Shown piece after piece: positions 9,830-18,121 of a stretch of DNA of 64,000 nt. Source of the DNA: Streptomyces sp. Je 1-79 (lineage in GTDB: Bacteria; Actinomycetota; Actinomycetes; Streptomycetales; Streptomycetaceae). The DNA is taken from NCBI RefSeq assembly GCF_025195125.1, contig NZ_JAMGSL010000001.1, positions 124,001 through 188,000 of the forward strand, in the 5' to 3' direction. The translations under genes and the position numbers were made by a program. Position 1 is the stretch's first letter. Each line of letters begins with the position of its first letter. Below the pieces are notes generated by a model. That model was given only the letters and a program-made list of their open reading frames with translations. It was not told the origin of the DNA and searched no databases.

Positions 9830-10816
9830 TCAGTCCTTGTCGGTGTGGTGGATCGGGTCCGGGAAGCGGTTCAGGGGGCCGGGCAGCCGGGAGCCGAGCG
9901 GTGACATCCCGCCGTCGGCGCCATGGCGGGCCAGCAGATCGAGCGCGAGCCGGCCGCGGCGTACCCGCTCGCGGGCGGTGGCGAGGACGGTCTCGCGCAG
10001 ATGCAGACCGGAGGGGTAGAGCGAAGGCGCCTTCGACAGACCGAACTTGAGGTACAACGGGGCGCCTCGGCGGATCAGTTCGGCGACCTCGTACATCCGG
10101 ACGTAGCCGCCCAGGTCGTCGGGCGCCTCGATGTACATGTCCATCGGCGCTGCGCTGACCCGCCGGATCTCGGTGAGATGGGCGAGCGGCAGATCGCTCG
10201 GCACGTTCACCGAGTCGGCGCCCAGACGTTCGTGGACGGCGTACGCGGCGGGGTTCACCGGGCCGATCAGCGCCGAGACCTTCAGCGTGGTGTCGGCGGG
10301 GAGCACGCCGTGGCGCCGGGCCTGGTGCAGCGTCCACAGCACGCCCTCGTCCGCCACCAGCAGGCACCGGACGCCCAGTTCGGTGGCGCGGACGGCGTCC
10401 TCCACACAGCCTGCGACGGCGTCGTGGCCCCGGGCGCGCAGGCCTCCGCCCCGGGAGTCGCTGCGGACGGAGCCGCCGATGTCCCAGGTGCCGCGGGGGC
10501 CGGTGAACAGGCAGAGTTCGACGGAGCGTTCGGCGGCCGCCCGGACCATCTCGGCGATCTCGCCGTCCGTGAGCATCCAGACGCCGCTGCCCTGGCTGAC
10601 CCGGTGGACCGGCACGTCGAGCCGCGCGGACTCCTCCAGGACCGCCGCCAGCGCCTCGGGGCCTTCCACGGAAGGCACCTCGGTACGCCAGCTGCCGCCG
10701 TCGGGGAAGGCGTGCGGGGAGGTGTCCGCGGGGGAGAGGGCGGGGGCGCCGAGCCCGAGGGCGGCGAGCGCGCGTTCTCCGGGGCGGCGGGGCGGTGAAG
10801 GCGGAGCGTCGGTCAC
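9830..10816 (-). CDS. Peptidase U32-like TIM-barrel protein of the sugar locus
   Basis: A 328-residue protein, GTG start. Alternating beta/alpha pattern with segments such as [41 protein letters not shown] and APLYLKFGL suggests a TIM barrel like the U32 peptidase family. I cannot identify the cysteine-rich motifs of collagenase-type U32 members, so protease activity is doubtful. Its position inside a sugar-acid transport and oxidation unit suggests it acts on a sugar-derived metabolite; that is inference. It is followed without a gap by chvE and is separated from the upstream alcohol dehydrogenase by 174 bp carrying a 14-bp tandem repeat. Confidence 0.5.
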   Translation of the reverse strand: MTDAPPSPPRRPGERALAALGLGAPALSPADTSPHAFPDGGSWRTEVPSVEGPEALAAVLEESARLDVPVHRVSQGSGVWMLTDGEIAEMVRAAAERSVELCLFTGPRGTWDIGGSVRSDSRGGGLRARGHDAVAGCVEDAVRATELGVRCLLVADEGVLWTLHQARRHGVLPADTTLKVSALIGPVNPAAYAVHERLGADSVNVPSDLPLAHLTEIRRVSAAPMDMYIEAPDDLGGYVRMYEVAELIRRGAPLYLKFGLSKAPSLYPSGLHLRETVLATARERVRRGRLALDLLARHGADGGMSPLGSRLPGPLNRFPDPIHHTDKD

Positions 10817-10854
10817 GAGCGGTCCTCCGTGTTCGGTATGTCGGACGTGGTTCG

Positions 10855-10937
10855 GATCGAGGGGGACGATCGGTGTGTCGGGATCGAGGGGTCCGGATCG
10901 GTGTGTACAGATCGGTATGTACGGATCGAGGGGTACG
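10855..10937. repeat. 14-bp tandem repeat, six units, between adh and the U32-like gene
   Basis: Units begin with GATCG at 10855, 10868, 10882, 10896, 10910 and 10924, giving spacings of 13, 14, 14, 14 and 14 bp. Two unit types are mixed: GATCGAGGGGTACG and GATCGGTGTGTACG. A related degenerate unit (TTCGGTATGTCGG) precedes the array from about 10832. After it, GCGGTGGTACG occurs twice near 10948-10972. The period is not a multiple of three and the array sits between two genes of one transcription unit. Function unknown; possibilities include a repeated protein-binding site or slippage-derived sequence. Confidence 0.85.
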
Positions 10938-10990
10938 CGTCTTCCGGGCGGTGGTACGCGCGCGGTGGTACGGGCGCCGGTCGGGGAGCC

Positions 10991-12016
10991 TCAGGGCCGC
11001 AGCAGCACCTTCCCGACTTTGGGGTCCCCGGATCCCACCAGCTCGATCGCCTGGGGGAACGCCCCGAGCGGCAGCTCGTGCGTCACCAGCGCGCCGAGGT
11101 CGAGCAGCCCCGCCCCGAAGGCGCGTACGGCGTGCGACCAGGCGGCGGGCGGCGCTCCGAAGACCGTGTGCAGGGTCAGCCGCCCGATGACGAGCTCCGC
11201 GGGGTCGAGGCCGGCCGCTCCGGGCGCGGGGATACCGGTGAGGACGACCCGGCCGCCCCTGCGGGCCAGGCCCACCGCGGCGCGGGCGGAGCCGGGCGCT
11301 CCGGCGGCCTCCAGGACCAGATCGCACCGGCCCGCCGCCTCCTCCGGCCCGTCGAGCACGGCGGTCGCACCGAACTCCCGCGCCAGTTCGGCCCGTTCGC
11401 GCCGCGGCTCCACCACGTACAGTTCGGCGGGCGACGAGGCGGCCAGCAGCTGTACGGCGATCAGCCCGAGGGTCCCGGCGCCGACCACGGCGACCCGTTC
11501 GCCGGGCCGGGGCGCCGCCGCGAGGGCCGCGGCCGCGACACAGGCCGCCGGCTCGAGGAGAGCCGCCGCCGTCAGGTCGGCGTCGTCCGGGAGGACGTGC
11601 AGCAGCCGGGCCGGCAGCGTCAGCGTGGGCGCCATCGCGCCCGGCCGGGTGAAGCCGGTCTCGTCGTATCCGGCCGTGCAGAGCGTGGTGTCGCCCGTAT
11701 GACAACGTTCGCAGACCTGGCACGAGCGGAACCCCTCGCCGACCACCTTCCGGCCGACGAGCCCCTTCGGGACACCCTCGCCGACCTCGGCGACCGTGCC
11801 CGACCACTCGTGGCCGGGGGTGAGCGGATACCGCACGTACCCCTTCGGCCGGGTGCCCCCGTACACCTCGCGATCGCTGCCGCAGACACCGCTCGCGTAC
11901 ACCCGCACCAGGGCCTCTCCGGGGCCCGGCGGGACCTCCTCGTGGGGGACGAGGCGGTGGCGCCCGGGCGCGTCGACGACCACCGCGTGCCCCGGTCCGC
12001 CGACCGCGCGGCTCAC
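10991..12016 (-). CDS. Zinc-dependent alcohol/polyol dehydrogenase
   Basis: A 341-residue medium-chain dehydrogenase. Catalytic zinc ligands are suggested by SGVCGSD and TPGHEWSG. The structural-zinc loop is incomplete, with three cysteines recognisable (CQVCERC) and a later TTLC. The NAD(P) Rossmann motif is VVGAGTLGLIAVQLL. It should oxidise a sugar alcohol or secondary hydroxyl in the same pathway as the neighbouring dehydratase. The GTG at 12016 is preferred because it overlaps the stop of the upstream dehydratase as GTGA (12013-12016); a longer frame to 12067 would overlap that gene by more than 50 bp. Confidence 0.88.
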   Translation of the reverse strand: MSRAVGGPGHAVVVDAPGRHRLVPHEEVPPGPGEALVRVYASGVCGSDREVYGGTRPKGYVRYPLTPGHEWSGTVAEVGEGVPKGLVGRKVVGEGFRSCQVCERCHTGDTTLCTAGYDETGFTRPGAMAPTLTLPARLLHVLPDDADLTAAALLEPAACVAAAALAAAPRPGERVAVVGAGTLGLIAVQLLAASSPAELYVVEPRRERAELAREFGATAVLDGPEEAAGRCDLVLEAAGAPGSARAAVGLARRGGRVVLTGIPAPGAAGLDPAELVIGRLTLHTVFGAPPAAWSHAVRAFGAGLLDLGALVTHELPLGAFPQAIELVGSGDPKVGKVLLRP

Positions 12017-13179
12017 GCCCCGCCGCCCCGCGTCGCGGGGGAGCGCCGCTCCCAGCCGTCCGCCCACAGGTCGAAGCGGGCCTGCTGCTGCGGGAACTCG
12101 GCCGCCGCGTCGATGTCGAGCTCGACGCCGAGACCGGGCGCGTCCGAGAGGTGGAAGTGGCCGTCCACCACCTGGGGGGCGCCCTTCACCACCTTCTTGA
12201 TCTCCGCGTCCGCGAAGTCGTTGAAGTGCTCCAGGATCTTGAAGTTCGGTGCGGAGAAGCCGACCTGAAGGGAGGCGGCGGTGAGCACCGGGCCGCCCAC
12301 GTTGTGGGGGGCGACCATCATGTAGTGCGTCTCGGCGGTCGCGGCCAGCTTCCGGGTCTCCCAGATGCCGCCGAGGTGGCCGACGTCCGGCTGGAGGATG
12401 TCGACGGCCTGGCTCTCGAAGAGCTCGCGGAACTCGACGCGGTCGTGGATCCGTTCACCCGTCGCGATCGGGAGGTCCACCTTCGCCGCGACCTTCTCGA
12501 GCGCCTTCAGGTTCTCCGGGGGCACAGGCTCCTCCAGCCAGGCCGGACGGTACGGCGCCATCTCCCGGGCCAGCCGGATCGCCGTGGCCGGCGAGAACCG
12601 GCCGTGCATCTCCAGCATCAGCTCGGCGTCCGGCCCGATGGCATCCCGTACGGCCTCGATCAGTGAGACCGCGTACAGCGTGTCCTGGTGGGACAGTTCG
12701 AGGTGCCCGGTGCCGAACGGGTCGATCTTCAGCGCCTGGTAGCCCCGGTCGATCACCGCGCGGGCGGCCTTGTGATAGGCCTCCGGGGTCCGTTCGGTGG
12801 TGTACCAGCCGTTGGCGTACGCCTTGACCCGATCGGTCACCTTGCCGCCGAGCAGCTGCCAGACCGGCACCCCGAGCGCCTTGCCCTTGATGTCCCAGCA
12901 CGCCATTTCGACCACCGCGATGCCGGACATCACGATCTCGCCGGCCCGTCCGAAGTCCCCGTACTTCATCCGGCGGACGAGATCCTCGATGGCGAACGGG
13001 TCGGAGCCCGCGATGTGGTTGGCCTCCGCCTCGCGGAGGTAGCCGAGCAGCGCGTCGGTGTGGCCGAGCATGCGTGTCTCGCCCACACCCGTCAGCCCCT
13101 CGTCGGTGTGGACGAGCACATACGTGAGGTTCCGCCAGGGAGTTCCGACGACATGAGTGCTGATTCCCGTGATGCGCAC
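12013..13179 (-). CDS. Mandelate racemase/enolase-superfamily sugar-acid dehydratase (galactonate dehydratase-like)
   Basis: A 388-residue enolase-superfamily protein, GTG start. The N-terminal capping domain runs to about residue 120. The barrel then shows KIDPFG, LMLEMHGRFS, WLEEPVPPEN, ATGERIH, DILQPDVGHLGG and APHNVGG segments, which carry the Mg-binding acidic residues and the catalytic His pair region typical of D-galactonate dehydratase-type members. It would dehydrate an aldonic acid to the 2-keto-3-deoxy acid. It is the first gene of the minus-strand unit, facing the IclR gene across a 199-bp region with repeated TTCGAA motifs. Confidence 0.87.
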   Translation of the reverse strand: MRITGISTHVVGTPWRNLTYVLVHTDEGLTGVGETRMLGHTDALLGYLREAEANHIAGSDPFAIEDLVRRMKYGDFGRAGEIVMSGIAVVEMACWDIKGKALGVPVWQLLGGKVTDRVKAYANGWYTTERTPEAYHKAARAVIDRGYQALKIDPFGTGHLELSHQDTLYAVSLIEAVRDAIGPDAELMLEMHGRFSPATAIRLAREMAPYRPAWLEEPVPPENLKALEKVAAKVDLPIATGERIHDRVEFRELFESQAVDILQPDVGHLGGIWETRKLAATAETHYMMVAPHNVGGPVLTAASLQVGFSAPNFKILEHFNDFADAEIKKVVKGAPQVVDGHFHLSDAPGLGVELDIDAAAEFPQQQARFDLWADGWERRSPATRGGGA

Positions 13180-13198
13180 GGCAGTTGCCCCTCGGTCT

Positions 13199-13227
13199 CG
13201 TTCGAAATTTCGTCACACGTTCGAAAT
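13199..13227. promoter_or_regulatory. Probable IclR operator: two CGTTCGAAAT direct repeats
   Basis: CGTTCGAAAT occurs at 13199-13208 and 13218-13227, a 19-bp phase (about two helical turns). The first copy continues into the perfect 10-bp palindrome CGAAATTTCG (13203-13212). It lies 20-48 bp upstream of the dehydratase start and in the divergent region with the IclR gene, a typical place for an IclR-family operator. Assignment to this regulator is inference. Confidence 0.6.
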
Positions 13228-13378
13228 GTAGGCGTGACCGTAGGGGCTGGTCCGGGGCGTGTCAACGGATCGCGCGACCATTGCCCGGTGAAGTGGCGTG
13301 CGGTTAGCCTGTGTTCGCGATATCGACTGTCGGTCGGAATACCGAACGAGGCCGAACATGAGGGGTGGGTGAGCGGCG

Positions 13379-14149
13379 ATGGGGCGACAGGTTCCCGCGG
13401 TGGCCAGAGCGCTGGACATACTGGAGCTGTTCCTGACGGGCGACGAGACACTCTCCGCACCGGAGGTCGTCCGCAGGCTCGGGCTGCCACGCACGACCGT
13501 GCACGAACTGCTCACCACGCTGGCCGCCCGCAACTACCTCGTGCACGTCACCGAACAGCCCGGCCGCTACCGGCTGGGCGTCCGCACGTACCAGCTCGGC
13601 AGCCGGTACGCGGAGCAGCTGGACCTCGCCGCCGAGGGGCGCCAGGTGGCCTGCGAGGTCGCCGCGATCTGCGACGAGACGGTCCATGTCGCGCTCCTGG
13701 AGGACACCGACGTCATCTACGTCGCCAAGGTGGACTCCACCCACGCGGTCCGCATGGTCTCCGCGGCGGGCCGCCGGCTGCCCGCGCACTGCACCGCCGT
13801 CGGCAAGATGCTGCTCGCCTCGCTGCCGCCGGCCGAGCTGGACAGCCGTGTCGACGGCCGCGAACTGGTCGCGATGACGCCCCACAGCATCACGGACCAC
13901 GACGCGCTGCGCGCGGCCCTCGCCGAGATCCGCGAGCGGGGCGTCGCCGTCGAACACCAGGAGTCCAATCCGGACGTGAGCTGTGTCGCCGCACCCGTAC
14001 GCGACAGCGCCGGACGGGTCGTCGCGGCGCTCTCCGTCTCCGTCCCCGTGATCCGCTGGAGCGAGGACCGGGAGCGGGAACTCGCCGAGCTGGCCGCCAA
14101 GGGCGCCGCCGACCTCTCCGTACGGCTCGGTCACCGAGGCACCCGATGA
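13379..14149 (+). CDS. IclR-family transcriptional regulator
   Basis: A 256-residue protein. A winged helix-turn-helix occupies roughly residues 8-60 (SAPEVVRRLGLPRTTVHELL is the HTH). The C-terminal effector-binding IclR domain follows, with typical segments such as PAHCTAVGKMLLASLP and GVAVEHQESNPDVSCVAAPV. It faces the dehydratase operon and overlaps the SMP-30 lactonase gene, so it probably controls sugar-acid catabolism in response to a pathway metabolite. The start at 13379 lies just after GAGCGGCG. Confidence 0.93.
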   Translation: MGRQVPAVARALDILELFLTGDETLSAPEVVRRLGLPRTTVHELLTTLAARNYLVHVTEQPGRYRLGVRTYQLGSRYAEQLDLAAEGRQVACEVAAICDETVHVALLEDTDVIYVAKVDSTHAVRMVSAAGRRLPAHCTAVGKMLLASLPPAELDSRVDGRELVAMTPHSITDHDALRAALAEIRERGVAVEHQESNPDVSCVAAPVRDSAGRVVAALSVSVPVIRWSEDRERELAELAAKGAADLSVRLGHRGTR

Positions 14150-15018
14150 GTCCGGACCTCGCGGTCGCCGTCCGGTCGGAGGCCGCGCTCGGCGAGGGCC
14201 CCACCTGGGACCCGGTCGCCGGGCGGCTGATCTGGGTCGACATCCTCGGCTCGCGGGTCCACACCTACACGCCGGCGGACGGCCGGCGCACCGTCATGGC
14301 CACCGAGCAGCACGTCGGCGCGGCGAAGCCGTGCGTGGACGGTGGACTCGTGGTCAACCTCCGGGACGGCATAGGGCGGTACGACCGGGACGGCTCCTTC
14401 GGATGGCTCCTGCGCGACCCCGTCCCCGGACGGCGCGGCAACGACGCCGCCGTCGCCCCGGACGGCGCGCTGTGGGCGGGCGCCATGCGGTACGACGAGG
14501 CCCCCGGCGGAGGAAACCTCGTCCGTCTCGCGCCCGACGGCACCGCGCGGGAGGCGCTTCCCGCCGTGACGGTCAGCAACGGCATCGGCTGGAGCCCGGA
14601 CGGCTCCCTCATGTACCACATCGACAGCCCCACCCGCCGGATCGACGTCTGTCCCGCCGACGCCGAACTCGCCACGCACCGCCGCCCCTTCACGACCGTC
14701 GAACCCGGTGCGGGCTTTCCCGACGGACTCGCGGTCGACGCGGACGGCTGTGTGTGGGTCGCCCTCTGGGGCGGCGGGCAGATCCGCCGCTACACCCCGC
14801 GCGGTGACCTGGACCGGGTCGTCACCCTTCCCGTACGGCGTCCCACAGCCTGCGCCTTCGGCGGCCCCGGCCTCCACGACCTGTACATCACCACGGCCCG
14901 CACCGGCCTGACCCGCCCGCACCCGCTCTCCGGCTCGCTGCTGGTGCTGCGCGACGCGGGGCAGGGGCTGCCGGGCACGCCCTTCGGGGGCCCGCGGCCG
15001 TCCGCGCTCAGCCCCTGA
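14146..15018 (+). CDS. SMP-30/gluconolactonase family lactonase
   Basis: A 290-residue six-bladed beta-propeller. Family motifs are visible: EAALGEGPTWDP at the N-terminus (Glu metal ligand), VSNGIGWSPDG (Asn ligand) and FPDGLAVDADG (Asp ligand). It should hydrolyse a sugar lactone to the acid, the step before the dehydratase encoded divergently. The ATG overlaps the iclR stop as ATGA (14146-14149), so it is translationally coupled to the regulator. The gene tail carries one copy of a 22-bp sequence repeated 29 bp downstream at the convergent VOC gene end. Confidence 0.9.
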   Translation: MSPDLAVAVRSEAALGEGPTWDPVAGRLIWVDILGSRVHTYTPADGRRTVMATEQHVGAAKPCVDGGLVVNLRDGIGRYDRDGSFGWLLRDPVPGRRGNDAAVAPDGALWAGAMRYDEAPGGGNLVRLAPDGTAREALPAVTVSNGIGWSPDGSLMYHIDSPTRRIDVCPADAELATHRRPFTTVEPGAGFPDGLAVDADGCVWVALWGGGQIRRYTPRGDLDRVVTLPVRRPTACAFGGPGLHDLYITTARTGLTRPHPLSGSLLVLRDAGQGLPGTPFGGPRPSALSP

Positions 15019-15043
15019 AGTCGCGGCCGTCCTCGCTCAGCCC
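14993..15043. repeat. 22-bp near-perfect direct repeat spanning two convergent gene ends
   Basis: Positions 14993-15014 and 15022-15043 match at 21 of 22 bases. The first copy is the tail of the lactonase gene; the second overlaps the last codons and stop of the VOC gene on the other strand. The phase is 29 bp. Confidence 0.75.
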
Positions 15044-15744
15044 CGCAGCTCCTGAAGACGGTCGAGTTCGTCGCCGACCGACTCCCGCTCCTCGGGGGTG
15101 AGCAGGGCGGCGGCGGCCTCGGCATCGGCCCGCGCCGTCGCCGCGGTCCCCTCGTCGCCGAGACGTCCGGCGACGTCCGCGCGCAGCACGAGGAGGCGGA
15201 GAAGCTGCGCGGGGGCGGGGCGTTCGTCGGCGAGGTCCAGCACCCGGTCGATGATCTTCGCCGCCCCCGCCGGGTCGTCCTTCGAGTCCGCGAAGAGGGT
15301 CGCGTGGTGCAGGGCACGGGCGAAGGTCTCCTCCGGCGCGGGCCGGTGGTGGGGATCCCGGCTCGTGGGCTGTCCCACCCGGACGCAGTTGCCGCCCGGG
15401 TCGGTCATGAGGAACTGCCGCACGCCGTACGACATGTCCGTGAGCGCACCGATGCGCGGCAGCCCCCGGGTCGGTATCCGCCCGTACGCCGCCTTGAGTC
15501 CGGCGCGGAAGGCCGTGTGCAGCCCGTCCACGTCGTCGGTGACGACGTAACACGTGCTGACGGACGCGGCCGGGTCGTACTGCTTCAGTCCGAAGAACTG
15601 GAGCTCTATGCCACCGCGCTCCACGACGGCGTAGGGGTTGGGGCTCTTCTGCTGGAAGGTCACCTCGAACCCGAGGGCGGTGTAGAAGTCGAGCACCGGC
15701 TGAAGGCTGGGGCACGGCAGGATCGGAATCGTCTTCTCGGCCAT
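15037..15744 (-). CDS. VOC (glyoxalase/bleomycin-resistance) family protein with C-terminal helical extension
   Basis: A 235-residue protein. Residues 1-125 form a VOC domain: ILPCPSLQPVLDFYTALGFEV at the start and a second beta-alpha-beta unit ending in FLMTDPGGNCVRV. About 110 residues rich in Ala, Leu, Arg and Glu follow and are predicted helical, longer than a bare VOC protein. Typical members bind metal and either transform or sequester a toxic compound. The ATG at 15744 directly follows a near-perfect TetR-type palindrome, so the gene is probably repressed by a TetR-family protein; only a remnant of one lies next to it. Confidence 0.82.
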   Translation of the reverse strand: MAEKTIPILPCPSLQPVLDFYTALGFEVTFQQKSPNPYAVVERGGIELQFFGLKQYDPAASVSTCYVVTDDVDGLHTAFRAGLKAAYGRIPTRGLPRIGALTDMSYGVRQFLMTDPGGNCVRVGQPTSRDPHHRPAPEETFARALHHATLFADSKDDPAGAAKIIDRVLDLADERPAPAQLLRLLVLRADVAGRLGDEGTAATARADAEAAAALLTPEERESVGDELDRLQELRG

Positions 15745-15751
15745 GCCCGTC

Positions 15752-15775
15752 ACTCTAGTCAAATTTGAATAGAGT
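15752..15775. promoter_or_regulatory. TetR-type operator palindrome upstream of the VOC gene
   Basis: A 24-bp palindrome with arms ACTCTA (15752-15757) and TAGAGT (15770-15775) around the core TCAAATTTGA; only one base pair of the dyad is mismatched. It starts 8 bp upstream of the VOC ATG and is unusually AT-rich for this genome. It also overlaps the stop of the TetR remnant. Confidence 0.7.
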
Positions 15776-16076
15776 CGCATCCCTCCAGACGTTCGCCCCG
15801 GGCCCCTCGGAGCACCGCCAGTGCCAGGGTGCGGCAGGCGGTGCCGTCCTCTCCGTCTCTCTCCGGCTGGGGTTGGCAGGCGGCGAGCACGTAGAGCCAG
15901 TCGTTCACGGTGGCGCGGGCGAAGCCCGCCCAGGCGCCGTCGGGTTCGACGAGGGAGCGCGCGTACCCCTCGGCCCACAGCCGCAGCAGCGGGCGGTGCT
16001 CGTCGGCGGCGAGCCATGCCCAGACCTGGCCCACCGCCTCCTCCAGACCGACGGGTCGCTCGGCCTGCCGGAGCCC
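15759..16076 (-). pseudogene. Remnant of a TetR-family regulator (C-terminal ligand-binding part only)
   Basis: The ~105-codon frame begins directly after the TAG stop of the coiled-coil gene, in the same frame, and ends at TGA 15759-15761. Its sequence (LLRLWAEGYARSL, then WAGFARATVNDWL, then RTLALAVLRGA) reads like the C-terminal domain of a TetR regulator. The N-terminal DNA-binding domain is absent. After RGA the expected C-terminal helix is replaced by a short unrelated tail. A GTG at 16034 could start a 91-residue product, but no full regulator can be made. The intact operator next to it supports decay of a local repressor gene. Identification is by pattern, not by search. Confidence 0.6.
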
Positions 16077-16871
16077 CTAGTCGCCGCCCGCCTCGGTGCG
16101 AAGGCCCTCGGCTCTCCGGTGGGCTTCGCGGGCCGCCTTCGACGCCTCCTTCGCCGCCGCTCGGGCGGTTCGCCGTTCCGCCTTCGCCTGGCTCAGCCGC
16201 TCTTCGAGGTCGGCCACGAGGGCGTCCGCCTCGCTCGCCCGTGCCTCCGCCGCATGCAGTTCCTCGTCTCTGGCGCCCGCCTCGGCAGCGGCCTCTTCGG
16301 CTTCCTTCTCGGCTTTCCTCGCGGCGGCGCGGGCGCCGTCGTCCGGCTCGGGCTTCCGTCGCGGAGCGGCGCGGGGCGGGAGGCTCTCGGGTGTGATAGT
16401 GCCGAAGCCCACCGGGGCCTCCGGGGGTTTCACCAGCCGGCCCGTCGACCACTCCGCCGCGATCTCCGGGTCGGCGAGCACGGCGCGGAAGAGCTGCTCG
16501 ACCTCCTGGCGGACCGAGGCGCTCAGCGGGTGGCCCGCCTCGTCGGCGACCGCCGCGGCCTCCCGGACCTCGGCGGCGATCACCTTGTTCTGCACCCCGG
16601 CGGCCTCGCGCAGCTTCGTCGCGTCCAGCAGGCGGGTGGCCTCCTGGAGCGTCTCGCCGAGCGTCAGCAGCCGGCGGACGTCCTCCGGCCGTTCCCGTAC
16701 GAAACGGTTCGAGGCCCAGGCGGCCAGCGTCGGGCGGCGCAATGCGGCGATCCGCTTCGCCGCGGACGTGTCCTTCGAGCTCCGCGCCTCGGCCGACCGC
16801 GCGTCACGGGCCGCGACGAACTCCTCCGGCGCCGCCCCGTACAGCTCATCGATGACCTGCTCGACGTCCAT
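16077..16871 (-). CDS. Conserved hypothetical coiled-coil protein
   Basis: A 264-residue protein I do not recognise as a named family. Residues 1-140 look helical and globular (begins MDVEQVIDELYG; contains RRPTLAAWASNRFVRERPEDVRRLL). Residues 180-264 are almost entirely Ala/Glu/Arg/Lys with heptad-like spacing, a long coiled coil. No signal peptide or membrane segment is present, so it is probably cytoplasmic. It starts 4 bp after the stop of the permease gene upstream (16876), so the two are likely co-transcribed. Its TAG stop is followed in frame by the TetR remnant. Confidence 0.8.
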   Translation of the reverse strand: MDVEQVIDELYGAAPEEFVAARDARSAEARSSKDTSAAKRIAALRRPTLAAWASNRFVRERPEDVRRLLTLGETLQEATRLLDATKLREAAGVQNKVIAAEVREAAAVADEAGHPLSASVRQEVEQLFRAVLADPEIAAEWSTGRLVKPPEAPVGFGTITPESLPPRAAPRRKPEPDDGARAAARKAEKEAEEAAAEAGARDEELHAAEARASEADALVADLEERLSQAKAERRTARAAAKEASKAAREAHRRAEGLRTEAGGD

Positions 16872-16875
16872 GACC

Positions 16876-17970
16876 TCACCTTCGCACGGAGGCCGCCGCC
16901 CCGGGCTCGCCCTCGGCCTCCTCGCGCGCGTCCCGCAGCGCCGTGTAGACCGACCAGACCACCGATACCAGCGGCACGGCCACCACGGCCCCCACGACGC
17001 CCGCGGCGATCGCCCCGGCGATCACCGAGATCGCCACCACCAGGGGGTGCAGCCGTACGGCCCAGCTCATGACGAGCGGGTGCAGCAGATGCCCCTCGAT
17101 CTGACCGATGACCACGATCAGGGCGATGACGATCGCCGCCACCCACGGGCCCTGCGAGGCGAGCGCCACGATGGCGGCGACCGCGAGCGCGATCGGGGAG
17201 CCGATCAGCGGGATGAACGCGGCCATGAACTCCAGCAGCGCCAGCGGGACCGCCAGCGGAACACCGAGGAGCCACAGGGCCAGCCCGACGAGCACCGCGT
17301 TCACCGCGGCGACCAGCACGATGCCGTGCGTGTAGCCGGTGAAGGTACGCCAGGCCGCACGGCCCCCGATGTCCATGTGCCCACGTACGGACCCGGGCAG
17401 CTGCTCCCGCAGCCACACCCACTGGCGGTCGCCGGAGTGGATGAAGAACACCGAGCAGAACAGCGCCAGGGCCAGCGTGGTGAGCACCGCCACCAACCGG
17501 TGCGCACCGCTCATCGCCTCGCTGATCAGCGTCGAGCGATGGCTGGACAGGAACTGCCCGATCCGGCCCTGGACGTCCGAGAGCGCCTCCGGGTTCAGCC
17601 GGAACGGCGGCCGCTCCAGCCAGTCCTCGATCCGGTCGATGCCCTCCCGGAACTCGCGTACCAGGGTGGTCCGGTCATGGTCCACCGCCTCGCCGACCAG
17701 CGCGAGGACGCCCAGGACCAGCGCGATGCTGCCGAGGACGGTGACGGTCACCGCCAGCGGCCGGGGCAGCCCCTTGGCGACCAGATCGGCCACCGGGCGC
17801 AGCAGGGCGGTGACCACCAGACCGAGGAACACGGCCACACCGATCTCGTGGAACCGCCCGAGCAGGGCGAACAGGCTGTAGACCAGCGCGCCGACGACGA
17901 GCAGACGCCACGCGTACGCGGCGGCGGTACGAAGGAACGGGATCACCGGCGGCGGTGTGCCTTGTCGCAT
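16876..17970 (-). CDS. AI-2E family (PerM-type) membrane transporter
   Basis: A 364-residue polytopic membrane protein. Its hydrophobic segments and C-terminal pattern (EFMAAFIPLIGSPIALAVA, then VIGQIEGHLLHPLVM) match the AI-2E transporter/permease family. Family members include autoinducer-2 exporters and Na+/H+ antiporters; the substrate here is unknown. The ATG at 17970 is chosen; a GTG at 18006 adds 12 residues without a better ribosome-binding site. It is followed by the coiled-coil gene and divergent from the DMT transporter gene. Confidence 0.87.
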   Translation of the reverse strand: MRQGTPPPVIPFLRTAAAYAWRLLVVGALVYSLFALLGRFHEIGVAVFLGLVVTALLRPVADLVAKGLPRPLAVTVTVLGSIALVLGVLALVGEAVDHDRTTLVREFREGIDRIEDWLERPPFRLNPEALSDVQGRIGQFLSSHRSTLISEAMSGAHRLVAVLTTLALALFCSVFFIHSGDRQWVWLREQLPGSVRGHMDIGGRAAWRTFTGYTHGIVLVAAVNAVLVGLALWLLGVPLAVPLALLEFMAAFIPLIGSPIALAVAAIVALASQGPWVAAIVIALIVVIGQIEGHLLHPLVMSWAVRLHPLVVAISVIAGAIAAGVVGAVVAVPLVSVVWSVYTALRDAREEAEGEPGAAASVRR

Positions 17971-18121
17971 GGCCAACGACGTACCACCCCGGGCCGCGCG
18001 GGCCACGCCCGAGGCCCGGTATTCGGCCGACCGGGCTCAGGAGGGGCGCGTACAGGGTGAACCCGGGGCCCGGCCCGGTGTCGTCGCCGGGCCACCCACC
18101 GGTGCCGGTGAGTATCGGCGG

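Noticed and set aside
10855..10937. CRISPR array from the 14-bp repeats
   Set aside because: Units are directly tandem with no unique spacers and are too short for CRISPR repeats; no cas genes.
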